From assembly GCF_001422815.1 (NCBI RefSeq), contig NZ_LMMP01000011.1:1193-65192 (forward strand): 64,000 nucleotides of DNA, given 5' to 3'. Source of the DNA: Methylobacterium sp. Leaf91 (lineage in GTDB: Bacteria; Pseudomonadota; Alphaproteobacteria; Rhizobiales; Beijerinckiaceae). How positions within the stretch are numbered: position 1 is the stretch's first letter; the number at the start of each line of letters is the position of its first letter. A model generated the notes under the pieces. That model had not been told where the DNA came from and searched no databases. It was given only the letters and a program-made list of their open reading frames with translations. A program made the position numbers and the translations under genes. Below are positions 48,587-58,096 of this stretch, in pieces.

Positions 48587-49291
48587 CTATTTCGGCAGGG
48601 CGTAGATGTTCACGTCGAGCTTCTCGTCCGACTTGTCGTTCAGGTCGGTGACGTATTCCTCGATGAAGCGGTCCTGGACCACCACGTCCTTGGCGTCGAG
48701 ATAGGCGGTGAGGGTCTCGTAGGTGCCGTCGATCTCGTCGTAGGAGCCCTTGTGCGGGAAGCGCAGGGCCTTGCCGCTGGGGGTCGTGCCGAAGCGCAGG
48801 CCGCCGGTCTCGGCGGGCTTCGGGTCCGGCATGGAGGCGATGGGGATCATCGCCTCGAACTGGAATCCGTCATCGTCGGTCTTGGCGAAGACCGCGATCG
48901 GCCGCCCGGTGGGGGTGATCCCGTCCTTGGCCAGCGCCTCCTCGATCTTCACGAAGGCGGCCTTCAGGGCCGGCACCGCCTCCTCCCAACTCGCCCGCCC
49001 CGCCAGGATCGCGGCGGGTTTGGGAGGCAGGGAGACCTCGTCCACGTCGTTGGCGTCGCCGGGGGTCTCCACCAGGGTCGGGCGCGACGGTCCCGGCGTG
49101 AGGACCGGGGCGGCGGGGAGCGCCTGGGTCGGCACCGGACGCGACGGCGCGTCGGGATTGACCGGATCGGGCGCCGTCGTGGTCGGCAGGGGAGAGGAGG
49201 TCGCGGGCGAGGACGGCTGCTGCGCGAGCGCGGAGGAGACGGCCAAAGCGGCGGCGAGGCTGACGAGCGGCAATAGACGATGACGGGTCAA
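48587..49291 (-). CDS. Secreted GyrI-like ligand-binding domain protein
   Basis: 234 residues. Signal peptide (about 1-23, LLPLVSLAAALAVSSALAQ), a Pro/Thr-rich linker to about 75, then a GyrI/AraC effector-binding-like fold (about 88-234: AVFAKTDDDGFQFEAMIPI, RFPHKGSYDEIDGTYETL, FIEEYVTD, LDVNIYALPK). It probably binds a small molecule in the periplasm. It is convergent with the ABC exporter, 12 bases apart, and divergent from dapF across 243 bases. Confidence 0.82.
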   Translation of the reverse strand: MTRHRLLPLVSLAAALAVSSALAQQPSSPATSSPLPTTTAPDPVNPDAPSRPVPTQALPAAPVLTPGPSRPTLVETPGDANDVDEVSLPPKPAAILAGRASWEEAVPALKAAFVKIEEALAKDGITPTGRPIAVFAKTDDDGFQFEAMIPIASMPDPKPAETGGLRFGTTPSGKALRFPHKGSYDEIDGTYETLTAYLDAKDVVVQDRFIEEYVTDLNDKSDEKLDVNIYALPK

Positions 49292-49534
49292 GGCAACGCT
49301 CCGGAGATCGCACGCCGCGACGAATCGTACGGCTGAATCGCGAAGCCTTAAAATAGGGAGGAAGCCGCCCGCCTGCGAGACGCCAACCCGCCCCGAACGC
49401 AGGAACGTGACGGGCGCGTCCCTTGTGCAACGCTCCCCCGAGCGGACCCCGCGTGCGCGGCCCGGCGCTTTGTCCTATATGCGGGGGCCTCGCACGCGGG
49501 ATGCCCCGTTCAGACAACGAAACCGAAGACGATC

Positions 49535-50422
49535 ATGACGAGGCTCGAGAACCGTCGGTTCCTGAAGATGCACGGGGCGGGCAACGCCATCGTGGTGCTG
49601 GACCTGCGCGGCACGGAGCTGGTCGTGCGTGCCGAGGAGGCCCGCGCCATCGCCGGCCACCCGCGCTCCGGCTTCGATCAGCTCATGGTCATCCACGATC
49701 CGCGCAGCCCCGGCACGGACGGCTTCATGCGGATCTACAATACCGACGGGTCGGAATCCGGCGCCTGCGGCAACGGCACCCGCTGCGTCGCCTACGCCAT
49801 GCTGGACGACCCGGCCATGGCGCGCCCGGCTGAGAACGGCCGCCTCACCCTGGAGACCAAGGCGGGGCTCGTCGAGGTGAAGCGCGTGGCGCACACCTCC
49901 TTCACGGTCGATATGGGCCGCCCCCGCCTCAAGTGGGACGAGATCCCGCTGGCCGAGCCGTTCCCCGACACGCGGCGGATCGAGCTCCAGATCGGCCCGA
50001 TCGACGCGCCCGTGCTGCATTCGCCGGGCGTGGTGAATATGGGCAACCCCCACGCGGTGTTCTTCGTCGAGCGCGATCCCGACGGCTACGATCTCGGCCG
50101 CATCGGCCCGATGCTCGAGAACCACCCGATCTTTCCCGAGCGCGCCAACATCTCCGTGGCGCAGGTGACGGGGCCCGACACGATGAAGCTCCGGGTCTGG
50201 GAGCGCGGCGCCGGGTTGACGCTCGCCTGCGGCACCGCCGCCTGCGCCACCCTGGTGGCGGCCTCGCGCCTGCGCATGCTCGGGCGCCACGCCACCGCGA
50301 GCCTGCCCGGCGGCGACCTCGTCATCGAATGGCGCGCCGACGACCACGTGCTGATGACCGGCCCCGTGGCCCTCGAATGGGAGGATTTCCTGTCCCCCGA
50401 ACTCTTCACGCGGGTGGACTGA
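49535..50422 (+). CDS. dapF: Diaminopimelate epimerase
   Basis: 295 residues. Interconverts LL- and meso-diaminopimelate for lysine and peptidoglycan. The two catalytic cysteines are in [10 protein letters not shown] (about residues 75-84) and [12 protein letters not shown] (about 229-240); the start [15 protein letters not shown] is typical. A CTATAT -10-like box at 49475-49480 lies upstream. It ends directly against mtaB with no gap. Confidence 0.95.
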   Translation: MTRLENRRFLKMHGAGNAIVVLDLRGTELVVRAEEARAIAGHPRSGFDQLMVIHDPRSPGTDGFMRIYNTDGSESGACGNGTRCVAYAMLDDPAMARPAENGRLTLETKAGLVEVKRVAHTSFTVDMGRPRLKWDEIPLAEPFPDTRRIELQIGPIDAPVLHSPGVVNMGNPHAVFFVERDPDGYDLGRIGPMLENHPIFPERANISVAQVTGPDTMKLRVWERGAGLTLACGTAACATLVAASRLRMLGRHATASLPGGDLVIEWRADDHVLMTGPVALEWEDFLSPELFTRVD

Positions 50423-51670
50423 GTGGCGGTGGAGACCCTGACCTTCGGCTGCCGCCTCAACATTGTGGAATCCGAGGTGATGCGCCGCCATGCCGAGGCG
50501 GCCGGGACGGGGGCGGACCTCGTCCTCGTCAATACCTGCGCCGTCACGACGGAGGCCGGACGCCAGGCCCGCAAGGCGATCCGCAAGCTCGCCCGCGAGC
50601 GGCCGGGGGCCGAGATCGTCGTCACCGGCTGCGGCGCTCAGGTGGAGACGGATGCCTATTCGGCGATGCCGGAAGTGGCGCGCATCGTCGGCAACGACGC
50701 CAAGACCAGGGCCGAGACCTGGCTGCCCGCCACGCATGTCAGACCGCGTCTCGAGATCGACGACATCATGGCCGCGCGGGAAGCCGCACCGACGCGGATC
50801 GCCTCGGTCGCCGGCCGTACCCGCGCCTTCGTGCCGGTGCAGAACGGCTGCGACCATCGCTGCACCTTCTGCATCATCCCCTTCGGCCGGGGGAATTCCC
50901 GCTCCGTCACGCTGGATGACGCGGTCGATCAGGTCCGCCGCATCGTCGACCATGGCGGGCGCGAAGTCGTGCTCACCGGCGTCGACCTCACCGCCTATGG
51001 CCGGGATTTGTCGCCGTCATCCAGCCTGGGACGGCTGGTCCAGGCGATCCTGCGCCACGTGCCGGATCTCGCGCGCCTGCGCCTGTCCTCCATCGATTCC
51101 ATTGAGGCCGACGCGGCTCTCTGGGAGGCGATTGCCGGCGAGAACCGGCTGATGCCGCATTTCCACCTTTCGCTGCAGGCCGGCGACGACTTGATCCTCA
51201 AGCGCATGAAGCGCCGGCACGGCCGCGACGATGCGATCCGGTTCTGTGAGGCCGTGCGGCGTCTTCGCCCGAATGCCGTCTTCGGGGCCGACCTCATCGC
51301 CGGCTTTCCCACAGAGACCGAGGAGCAGTTCACCCGCTCCCTCGATCTCGTGGCGGAATGCGGGCTGACGCATCTCCACGTGTTTCCCTATTCACCGCGC
51401 CCCGGCACGCCGGCCGCGCGCATGCCGCCCGTCGCCGGAGACGTGATCCGCGAGCGCGCCGCCCGTCTCCGGGACGCGGGAGCGGCGGCGTTGACGGCGC
51501 ATCTCGCGGGGGAGGTCGGCCGGAGGCACCAGGTACTCACCGAGCGTGGCGGAATGGCGCGTACGGAAGGGTTCACGCCGGTCCGGCTGGCGGCGGACAC
51601 GCCTCCGAGCGAGCTCCGCGACGTGACGATCGCGGGGCACGATGGCCGGGTGCTGATCGGGGCGGAGTGA
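50423..51670 (+). CDS. mtaB: tRNA N6-threonylcarbamoyladenosine 37 methylthiotransferase
   Basis: 415 residues from GTG 50423, the base after the dapF stop. N-terminal UPF0004 domain with cluster cysteines (FGCRLNIVESE, VNTCAVT, VTGCGAQ), radical-SAM core with CDHRCTFCIIPFGRG (about 141-155), then a short TRAM-like tail. Adds methylthio to t6A at position 37 of some tRNAs (ms2t6A). dapF-mtaB neighbours ftsY in many alphaproteobacteria. Confidence 0.93.
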   Translation: MAVETLTFGCRLNIVESEVMRRHAEAAGTGADLVLVNTCAVTTEAGRQARKAIRKLARERPGAEIVVTGCGAQVETDAYSAMPEVARIVGNDAKTRAETWLPATHVRPRLEIDDIMAAREAAPTRIASVAGRTRAFVPVQNGCDHRCTFCIIPFGRGNSRSVTLDDAVDQVRRIVDHGGREVVLTGVDLTAYGRDLSPSSSLGRLVQAILRHVPDLARLRLSSIDSIEADAALWEAIAGENRLMPHFHLSLQAGDDLILKRMKRRHGRDDAIRFCEAVRRLRPNAVFGADLIAGFPTETEEQFTRSLDLVAECGLTHLHVFPYSPRPGTPAARMPPVAGDVIRERAARLRDAGAAALTAHLAGEVGRRHQVLTERGGMARTEGFTPVRLAADTPPSELRDVTIAGHDGRVLIGAE

Positions 51671-51715
51671 TCCTTTCCCCTCTGCGAGCGAGGAGATCCA
51701 CCCAACTGCTTTATC

Positions 51716-51845
51716 AGGCAGAGCGCGTCCCTCTCCCCCTTGTGGGGAGAGGTTAGGAGTGGGGGTGGTTCCGCTTGCCTCCGCAAGCTGAGGGTCACCC
51801 AACCACCCCCACCTCCAACTCCTCCCCACAAGGGGGAGGAGGGAC
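51716..51845. repeat. Long imperfect inverted repeat, intact copy
   Basis: The left arm CTCTCCCCCTTGTGGGGAG..GGTTAGGAGTGGGGGTGGTT and the right arm AACCACCCCCACCTCCAACTCCTCCCCACAAGGGGGAG are near-complements across about 25 bases. The same text is at 60115-60240 in opposite orientation and, split, at 45771-46120. Confidence 0.8.
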
Positions 51846-51852
51846 TCGCGCC

Positions 51853-52578
51853 TTACTCGTCGGCCTCGTACCCACACATCTCCATCCGCTCCCGCATGTG
51901 CCCCGGCGCAGGCGCCTCGACCACGATCGGCGGCTTCTTGGGGTAGAGCGGCAGGGTCAGCGCGCGGGCGTGGAGCTGGAGCCCCGGCCCGCCCGAGCGC
52001 GGGGCGGTACCGTAGATCGGATCGCCGAGGATGGGCCAGCCCATGGCGGCGCAATGGACGCGCAGCTGGTGCGTGCGGCCGGTGACCGGGCTGAGGGCCA
52101 GCCAGGCGAGGCTCCGGTCCGGCGAACGGCCGAGGACGAGCCATGTGGTCAGCGAGGGGTCTCCGGCCGGGTCCGTCTTCATCCACCACGAGCGCGGGTC
52201 GTCCGAGCGGCGGGCGAGGGGCAGATCGATGCGGCCCTCGTCCTCGGCGGGACCGCCCTCAACGATGGCCCAGTAGGTCTTACCCACCGTGCCGCTCGCG
52301 GCGAACAGCTTGTTGAGACGGGCCAGGGCCTTGGCGTGGCGACCGAGCGCCAGGCAGCCCGAGGTGTCGCGGTCGAGCCGATGGGCCGCCTCGGGCCGGC
52401 GCGGCAGGCCGAAGCGCAAGGCATCGAGATGGTCGGTCAGCGTCTCGCCGCCCTTGGGGCCGGGATGGACGGGCAGGCCCGCCGGCTTGTCGATGACGAG
52501 GACAAGGGCATCGCGGTAGAGGAGGCGCGCGCCTATGTCTGTTATGGGCTGATCCACGGGAACATCGGCTGAAGACAT
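51853..52578 (-). CDS. RluA-family pseudouridine synthase
   Basis: 241 residues. Catalytic Asp in HRLDRDTSGCLALG (about 66-79), with KPAGLPVHPGPKGGETL before it and the SPVTGRTHQLRVHCAAMGWP core after it. No S4 domain, so nearer RluA/RluE-like tRNA or rRNA enzymes; the target base cannot be named. It interrupts the + strand run between mtaB and ftsY and is divergent from ftsY across 41 bases. Confidence 0.88.
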   Translation of the reverse strand: MSSADVPVDQPITDIGARLLYRDALVLVIDKPAGLPVHPGPKGGETLTDHLDALRFGLPRRPEAAHRLDRDTSGCLALGRHAKALARLNKLFAASGTVGKTYWAIVEGGPAEDEGRIDLPLARRSDDPRSWWMKTDPAGDPSLTTWLVLGRSPDRSLAWLALSPVTGRTHQLRVHCAAMGWPILGDPIYGTAPRSGGPGLQLHARALTLPLYPKKPPIVVEAPAPGHMRERMEMCGYEADE

Positions 52579-52619
52579 CGCCCTGCGCTACTGATGCGGG
52601 GTCGGGGGAGCAAGTGGGA

Positions 52620-54011
52620 ATGAGCGAAGACAAGAGGCCCGGCTGGTTGCTGCGGCGGATGTTCGGGAAGAAGGAGGAGGCCTGGCCGCCCGAGCCGGTG
52701 CCGGTCCAGCCGCCGGATCCCAAGCCCGAGCCGAAACCTGAAACGGCCATCGAACCGGCATCGCCTCCCATCGCGTCCCCCGCCTCGGCATCGGAAGGCC
52801 AGCCCGACTTCGCCACAGGCGCGGACGACATCTCGGCGATCCCGCTGCCCCCCAGCGAGCCCGCGCCCGCCGACCCGGACAAGAACACGATCCCCGACGA
52901 GATCGAGGGGGCGGACCTGCAGCCCATCGCGGGCGCGGATGAGCGCCCGCCGGCCGGTACGGCGGGCGACGATCCGGCACGCGGCGCGGAGCAGGCCGAC
53001 ACCACGACGGTCGCCTTCGCGCCGGAGCCCGCCCCGGTCCCGGCCCCCACGCCCGAGCCGGTCTCCGACCCGGAACCGGTCGCCGAAAAGCGCGGCTGGT
53101 GGAGCCGTCTCACGGGGGGCATGAAGCGCACCTCCTCGGCCCTGTCCGAGCGGGTGACCGGCCTCTTCACCAAGCGCAAGCTCGACGCGGACACGCTGGA
53201 GGAGCTGGAAGACGCCCTGATCCAGGCCGATTTCGGCATCGACACCGCCATGCGAATCTCGGAGGCCGTGGGCAAGGGCCGCTACGAGAAGGGGATCTCT
53301 CCGGACGAGGTCCGGGCCATCCTCGCCGCCGAGGTGGAGCGGGCGCTGACCCCCGTCGCCATTCCCCTCAGCATCGACACGACGAAGAAGCCGTTCGTGA
53401 TCCTGATGATCGGCGTCAACGGCGCGGGCAAGACCACCACCATCGGCAAGCTCGCCCTGAAGCTGAAGGGGGAGGGGCACAGCCTGATGCTCGCGGCGGG
53501 CGACACGTTCCGCGCCGCGGCCATCGAGCAGCTCAAGGTCTGGGGTACGCGCACCGGGGTTCCGGTGGTGGCGGGGGCGCAAGGGGCGGATGCCGCAGGC
53601 CTCGCATTCGAGGCCTTCCAGCGGGCCAGGACCGAAGGCACCGACGTGCTCCTGATCGATACGGCCGGCCGGCTCCAGAACAAGACGGGGCTGATGGCGG
53701 AGCTGGAGAAGATCCTGCGGGTCATCCGCAAGATCGACGCCGAGGCGCCCCATGCGGTGCTCCTCGTCCTCGATGCCACCGTGGGCCAGAACGCCCTGAG
53801 CCAGGTCGAGCTGTTCTCGAAGGCGGCCAACGTCACCGGCCTCGTCATGACCAAGCTCGACGGTACGGCGCGGGGCGGCATCCTCGTGGCGCTCGCCGCG
53901 AAGTTCGGCCTGCCGGTGCATTTCATCGGCGTCGGAGAAGGCGTCGAGGATCTCGAACCCTTCGCCGCACGCGACTTCGCGCGGGCCATCGCGGGGTTGG
54001 ACAAGGACTAA
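52620..54011 (+). CDS. ftsY: Signal recognition particle receptor FtsY
   Basis: 463 residues from ATG 52620 (GGGGAG nine bases upstream; GTG 52614 is too close to it). N-terminal acidic Pro-rich A domain (about 20-155, many PEP-type repeats), then N domain helices and GTPase: P-loop GVNGAGKTTTIGKLA (265-279), DTFRAAAIEQL, DTAGRLQNKTGLM and TKLDGTARGG. Docks SRP-ribosome complexes at SecY. The conserved C-terminal GVGEGVEDLEPF is present. Confidence 0.95.
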   Translation: MSEDKRPGWLLRRMFGKKEEAWPPEPVPVQPPDPKPEPKPETAIEPASPPIASPASASEGQPDFATGADDISAIPLPPSEPAPADPDKNTIPDEIEGADLQPIAGADERPPAGTAGDDPARGAEQADTTTVAFAPEPAPVPAPTPEPVSDPEPVAEKRGWWSRLTGGMKRTSSALSERVTGLFTKRKLDADTLEELEDALIQADFGIDTAMRISEAVGKGRYEKGISPDEVRAILAAEVERALTPVAIPLSIDTTKKPFVILMIGVNGAGKTTTIGKLALKLKGEGHSLMLAAGDTFRAAAIEQLKVWGTRTGVPVVAGAQGADAAGLAFEAFQRARTEGTDVLLIDTAGRLQNKTGLMAELEKILRVIRKIDAEAPHAVLLVLDATVGQNALSQVELFSKAANVTGLVMTKLDGTARGGILVALAAKFGLPVHFIGVGEGVEDLEPFAARDFARAIAGLDKD

Positions 54012-54147
54012 ATTCATAGACAGGCGCACCGGAGACCTGCGCGAAAAGCGCTTGCGCTAGGAAAGCCGGGGCGACTGTCCTACATCCGGCGTCCCGCCCG
54101 GCGCCGCTCTGCGTCCGGGCGTGCCGAACCACGAGCCGCTCACGATC

Positions 54148-54771
54148 ATGACCCTGCCCATCGAATCCGTGCCGCCGCGCCGCCATCTCGAACCGGTGCC
54201 GAAGCTCGCCCTGGAAATGGGGCCGCTGGTGCTGTTCTTCCTGCTGAACTCGTTCGGCACGCGGTTCGGCCTGAGCGAGGACAGCAGCACCTTCCTGGCC
54301 ATCGGGGTGTTCGTGGTGGCGACGGTGGTGGCCTTGGCCATCCACTTCGCGCTGCTGCGGCGGCTGCCGATCATGCCGCTGGTCTCCGGCATCGTCGTCC
54401 TGGTCTTCGGCGGCATGGCGCTGGCGCTGCACGACAAGACCTTCTTCGTGATCAAGCCGACGATCGTGAACGCCCTGTTCGGCGCCATCCTCCTCGGCGG
54501 CTTGCTGTTCGGCAAGTCCCTGCTGTCGGTGGTGCTCGACTCGGTCTTCGACCTGACCGAGGAGGGCTGGCGCAAGCTCACCTTCCGCTGGGGATTGTTC
54601 TTCTTCGCCCTGGCCGCCATCAACGAGGTGGTCTGGCGGACGCAGACATACGCCTTCTGGGCCAATTTCAAGGTGGTCGGCATCATGCCTCTGACCATCC
54701 TGTTCGCCCTGTCGCAGACCCCGCTTCTCATGCGCTACGACCGCAAGGCCGAGGCGAAGCCCGACGTGTAG
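54148..54771 (+). CDS. yciB: Inner-membrane septation protein A (YciB/IspZ)
   Basis: 207 residues from ATG 54148; a GTG at 54121 is also possible and neither has a clear ribosome site. Five or six membrane helices (about 28-200), with the YciB pattern KLALEMGPLVLFFLLNSFG, VIKPTIVNALFGAILLGGLL and WGLFFFALAAINEVVWR. Needed for normal cell envelope and division in enterics; mechanism unclear. It follows ftsY by 136 bases. Confidence 0.88.
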   Translation: MTLPIESVPPRRHLEPVPKLALEMGPLVLFFLLNSFGTRFGLSEDSSTFLAIGVFVVATVVALAIHFALLRRLPIMPLVSGIVVLVFGGMALALHDKTFFVIKPTIVNALFGAILLGGLLFGKSLLSVVLDSVFDLTEEGWRKLTFRWGLFFFALAAINEVVWRTQTYAFWANFKVVGIMPLTILFALSQTPLLMRYDRKAEAKPDV

Positions 54772-54789
54772 GGAAAGCCCGTCGCCGGA

Positions 54790-55392
54790 TCAGGGTTTCG
54801 CAGTGGCCATCGTCTCCGCCGCGCGGATCTTCTGCAGCACCGCCGCATAGTTCTCCGCCGTGACGATCCCCACGAGCTTGTCGCGGATCACGCCGTCGGG
54901 GCCGATGATGAAGGTTTCCGGCACGCCGTAGACGCCGAAATCGATGCCGGTGCGGCCAGTGGAATCCATGCCCACCGCCTGGAACGGGACGCCGCTGCGC
55001 GACAGGAAGCGGCGGCCGTTCTCCGGCGCGTCCTTGTAGTCGATGCCGACGAGGTTCACGCCCGGCTCACGCGCCAGCCGCATCAGTTGCGGATGCTCGA
55101 TCTGGCACGGGGCACACCACGACGCCCAGAAATTGACCACCGTCACGCGGCCCTTGAGGTCGGCGCTGGAAAGACCGGGAACGGCCTGGCCTTCGCCGCC
55201 GACGAGGTTGGGCAAGGCCGGCAACGCGAAGGCCGGCACCGGCCGCCCGATCAGCGCCGAGGGAATCGCGGCCGGGTCGGCCCCGGATCGCAGGCGGATG
55301 AAGAAGACCAGGGCCAGCGCCGCGAAAATCACCAGCGGCGCGATGACGAGGAGCGATCGGCGCACCGGCGCCGACGAGGATGCGGCGTTCAC
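54790..55392 (-). CDS. ccmG: Thiol:disulfide interchange protein CcmG/DsbE
   Basis: 200 residues from GTG 55392 overlapping the ccmD stop (GTGA). One N-terminal membrane anchor (about 13-32) and a periplasmic thioredoxin domain with WASWCAPC (about 89-96) and cis-Pro in GVPETFIIG. Reduces the apocytochrome c CXXCH thiols before haem attachment. Last gene of ccmC-ccmD-ccmG. Confidence 0.94.
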   Translation of the reverse strand: MNAASSSAPVRRSLLVIAPLVIFAALALVFFIRLRSGADPAAIPSALIGRPVPAFALPALPNLVGGEGQAVPGLSSADLKGRVTVVNFWASWCAPCQIEHPQLMRLAREPGVNLVGIDYKDAPENGRRFLSRSGVPFQAVGMDSTGRTGIDFGVYGVPETFIIGPDGVIRDKLVGIVTAENYAAVLQKIRAAETMATAKP

Positions 55393-55544
55393 GAGCGCTC
55401 CCCCGCATCGCCCTGAAGGGCCGCGAGCGCGTGTTTCTGCGCCCGATGATCACTCAGCGAGCGCCAGATCAGGGCGCCGATGACGAGGGCAGTGAAGGCG
55501 TAGGCGCCGAGAATGAAGCCGGCATGCGGCCCGAGGGAAGCCAT
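55389..55544 (-). CDS. ccmD: Haem exporter protein CcmD
   Basis: 51 residues, too short for many gene finders. MASLGPHAGFILGAYAFTAL starts the single membrane helix typical of CcmD, followed by a basic region (WRSLSDHRAQKHAL). It helps release holo-CcmE from the CcmABC complex. It begins 3 bases after the ccmC stop and overlaps ccmG. Confidence 0.88.
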   Translation of the reverse strand: MASLGPHAGFILGAYAFTALVIGALIWRSLSDHRAQKHALAALQGDAGERS

Positions 55545-55547
55545 CGC

Positions 55548-56324
55548 TCAGACTCCCCGGATCGCTTGGCCGAGGGGCCGGGCCGGACGCGGATCGGCAT
55601 CCAGGCGCTCGGCCTCCCGGATGGTGAGCGCCCTGACGCGGCGGCGCAGGATCTCCGTGCGCATGGCGTAGAGATGCAGCGTGATCCCCAGCAGGGTGAA
55701 GGCGAGGATCATCTCGAGCAGGGGGTAGAGCATCGAGGGGTCGATGCTGGAGCCGCCCATGCGCATGATCGAGGCCGGCTGATGCAGCGTCGACCACCAG
55801 TTCACCGAGAACTTGATGATCGGCAGGTTCACGGCGCCCACCAGCGTCAGGATCGCGATGGCGCGCGCGGCCCGGTTCGGATCCTCGATCGTGCGCCACA
55901 GGGCGATGATGCCGCAATAGATCAGGAACAGGATCAGCATCGAGGTCAGGCGCGCGTCCCAGACCCAGTAGGTGCCCCACATCGGCTTGCCCCAGAGCGA
56001 GCCGGTGACGAGGCAGATCAGGGTGAAGGCCGCCCCGATCGGCGCCGCGGCGCGCTGCGCCACATCCGCGAGGGGGTGGCGCCAGACCAGGGTGCCGATC
56101 GCCGAGATCGCCATCGACCCGTAGAAGAACACGCCGAGCCAGGCCGCCGGCACGTGGATATACATGATCCGCACGGTCTCGCCCTGCTGGTAGTCGGGCG
56201 GGACCACGAACCAAGTGAGGTACAGGCCGATTGCGAGCAGCACGGCCGAGAGCCCCGCGAGCCAGGGCATCACGGGGCCGGTCCAGCGCAGGAAGTGACC
56301 GGGATGGGCAAGACGTGTCCACAT
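55548..56324 (-). CDS. ccmC: Haem exporter/haem-handling protein CcmC
   Basis: 258 residues from ATG 56324. Six membrane helices and the tryptophan-rich haem motif WGTYWVWDARLTS (about 120-132) between conserved periplasmic histidines (YIHVPAAW and TLHQPAS). It loads haem on CcmE. The frame stays open to 57317 but that part overlaps other genes and is not CcmC. Confidence 0.95.
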   Translation of the reverse strand: MWTRLAHPGHFLRWTGPVMPWLAGLSAVLLAIGLYLTWFVVPPDYQQGETVRIMYIHVPAAWLGVFFYGSMAISAIGTLVWRHPLADVAQRAAAPIGAAFTLICLVTGSLWGKPMWGTYWVWDARLTSMLILFLIYCGIIALWRTIEDPNRAARAIAILTLVGAVNLPIIKFSVNWWSTLHQPASIMRMGGSSIDPSMLYPLLEMILAFTLLGITLHLYAMRTEILRRRVRALTIREAERLDADPRPARPLGQAIRGV

Positions 56325-56395
56325 GGTCCGTGGACCTAGCCCAAGGTGCGGTGCAGCATCAATGCGGGCGTTACGCGCAGTCCCAGCCGCATCGA

Positions 56396-56935
56396 TCATT
56401 TCTTCGCGCACGTCGTCGCGTTTTGCCCACCGGGCCGGTCGTCCTCGATCTCGCGCGCGAGGAAGACTTCCGCGCGCTGCCAGGATTCGTCGTTGTCGCC
56501 GCGAAAGTTGAGTTCCCGCGAGAAGATCGTCGCGCCGCCGCCGGTCTCCACGATACGGGCGAACATCTGCATGATCAGCGTGCTGCTCTTGTGGATCACG
56601 CCGACGAAGGCGAGCCCGGCGCCGTTCGCCCGCGCGACGCCGAGGATGCAGGCCGGCTCGTTTCCGGGGCAGGACCGCGCCAGGGCCTCCGCGTCGATAC
56701 CGGCCACGCGAAAGCAGCCCTTGGTGGAGAGGCGGGCGGAGAGCCCCTGGGCCATCGCCGCGAGGCGGGCGGCATGTTCGGAGGTCTGGTCCTTCGGCTC
56801 GCCGGACGTGTCGAGCATCCGGATCGGCAGCATCGCCAGGTTCGGAGCGGGATCGGCGGAACAGGGCAGGGCGCCCAATAGAAGAGCGATCCCGACGCCG
56901 AGCGCGACGGTGCGGCTTCGATGTATCGTGCGCAT
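56396..56935 (-). CDS. Secreted DUF2380/DUF3280-like protein
   Basis: 179 residues from ATG 56935. N-terminal signal peptide (about 1-27, GVGIALLLGALPCSA), then a domain beginning NLAMLPIRMLDTSGEPKDQT with two cysteine-bearing turns (TKGCFRVAG, ARSCPGNEPACILGVARANG). The pattern resembles small periplasmic DUF2380/DUF3280 proteins of methylotrophs; function unknown. It lies 71 bases upstream of ccmC on the same strand and is divergent from the AraC gene. Confidence 0.72.
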   Translation of the reverse strand: MRTIHRSRTVALGVGIALLLGALPCSADPAPNLAMLPIRMLDTSGEPKDQTSEHAARLAAMAQGLSARLSTKGCFRVAGIDAEALARSCPGNEPACILGVARANGAGLAFVGVIHKSSTLIMQMFARIVETGGGATIFSRELNFRGDNDESWQRAEVFLAREIEDDRPGGQNATTCAKK

Positions 56936-57070
56936 GGCGTGTCCTTGCCCAAGATCGGTAGCGCTCTGCATCGGCGCCTGATCGTCCGACTCTTCGATAG
57001 CCGGGCGGGAACACACCTTCTTGCCATCCGGTGCCACCTCGGCGACCTTCTCGTCCGGGGGCGCGACGGG

Positions 57071-58087
57071 ATGCTGATCGGTCTGACCAAGGCACGCTCG
57101 ATGGGGCCGGTGGCGGACGCGGTTGAGCGCGCCGGCGGTTCGGTGGCCCGCGTGTTCGGCAGGGCCGAAATGCCGATGGCCCTGATCGACGAGCCGGATC
57201 GGCTGATCCTGTTGCGAGACCAGTTGCGCATCGTGGAGGAGGCGGCCCGCGAGGTCGGCGACGCGGCTCTGCCGGCCCGGCTGTCACTGGGTGCGGGCGT
57301 GCCGAGCCTCGGCCCATACGGGATCCGCGTCTGCGCCTCCGCGACCCTCGGCGAGGCGCTGGCCCTCGGCACCACCCTGATCGTCGATCATTTGCAGACC
57401 GCGACCCGGATGGACGTATCGGTGAGGGCGGGCCGCGCCCATGTGACCTACGCCGTCACGGACAAAAGTCCCGTCGGGCGGCAGAAGAACGAAATGCTGG
57501 CGCTCGGCTACATCCTCGATGTGCTCCGCCGATTCCTGGGGCCGGGCTTCGTGCCCGACGAGGTCGGTCTCTCGGGAGCGATGCTGCAGGATCGCGGGGC
57601 GATCGAGACCGTGCTTGGCTGTGAGCTTCGCCTCGGGCCGGGTGCCGTCGTGAGCTTCGATGCCGACCTCATCGCGACGAGGAACCCGCGACCGGCCAAG
57701 GCAGCGGCGGTCCTGGACATGGCCGGGGTTCCGGACCCCAGCGATTTCCTCCTTTGCACGGGGCATCTCCTCCGCCTCGGCCTACTCGACAGGCGCCCCT
57801 CCATCGATTGGCTCTGCCGCCGGCTCGGTCTATCGCGGCGTTCGCTTCAGCGCCGGTTCGAGGCGCACGGCACCAGCTACGGCGCCTGCCTCACACAAAT
57901 CCTGATCAGGGAGGCCAAGCACCTCCTCTCGCGGACGGACCGGCCGATCGGCAGCATCGGCCTCGATCTCGGCTATCCAGACGCCGCACATTTCACCCGC
58001 GCCTTCCGTGGCTGGACCGGCCTGCCGCCGACGGAATGGCGCCGTTTGGCGGCCGGATTGGAAACGCGGCCGTCGATGGGGCGTTGA
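57071..58087 (+). CDS. AraC-family transcriptional regulator
   Basis: 338 residues from ATG 57071; the frame is open from 56921, but the earlier part overlaps the divergent gene. An N-terminal ligand-type domain of the Arabinose_bd group (about 1-230) and a C-terminal double helix-turn-helix (about 250-335: WLCRRLGLSRRSLQRRFEAH, IGSIGLDLGYPDAAHFTRAF, RGWTGLPPTEWRR). Probably activates a neighbouring gene; the SOUL gene nine bases downstream is likely in its operon. Confidence 0.86.
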   Translation: MLIGLTKARSMGPVADAVERAGGSVARVFGRAEMPMALIDEPDRLILLRDQLRIVEEAAREVGDAALPARLSLGAGVPSLGPYGIRVCASATLGEALALGTTLIVDHLQTATRMDVSVRAGRAHVTYAVTDKSPVGRQKNEMLALGYILDVLRRFLGPGFVPDEVGLSGAMLQDRGAIETVLGCELRLGPGAVVSFDADLIATRNPRPAKAAAVLDMAGVPDPSDFLLCTGHLLRLGLLDRRPSIDWLCRRLGLSRRSLQRRFEAHGTSYGACLTQILIREAKHLLSRTDRPIGSIGLDLGYPDAAHFTRAFRGWTGLPPTEWRRLAAGLETRPSMGR

Positions 58088-58096
58088 GCCGACGCC

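Noticed and set aside
56325..57317. Upstream in-frame extension of ccmC
   Set aside because: Covers the DUF-type and AraC genes in other frames; CcmC homology begins at ATG 56324.
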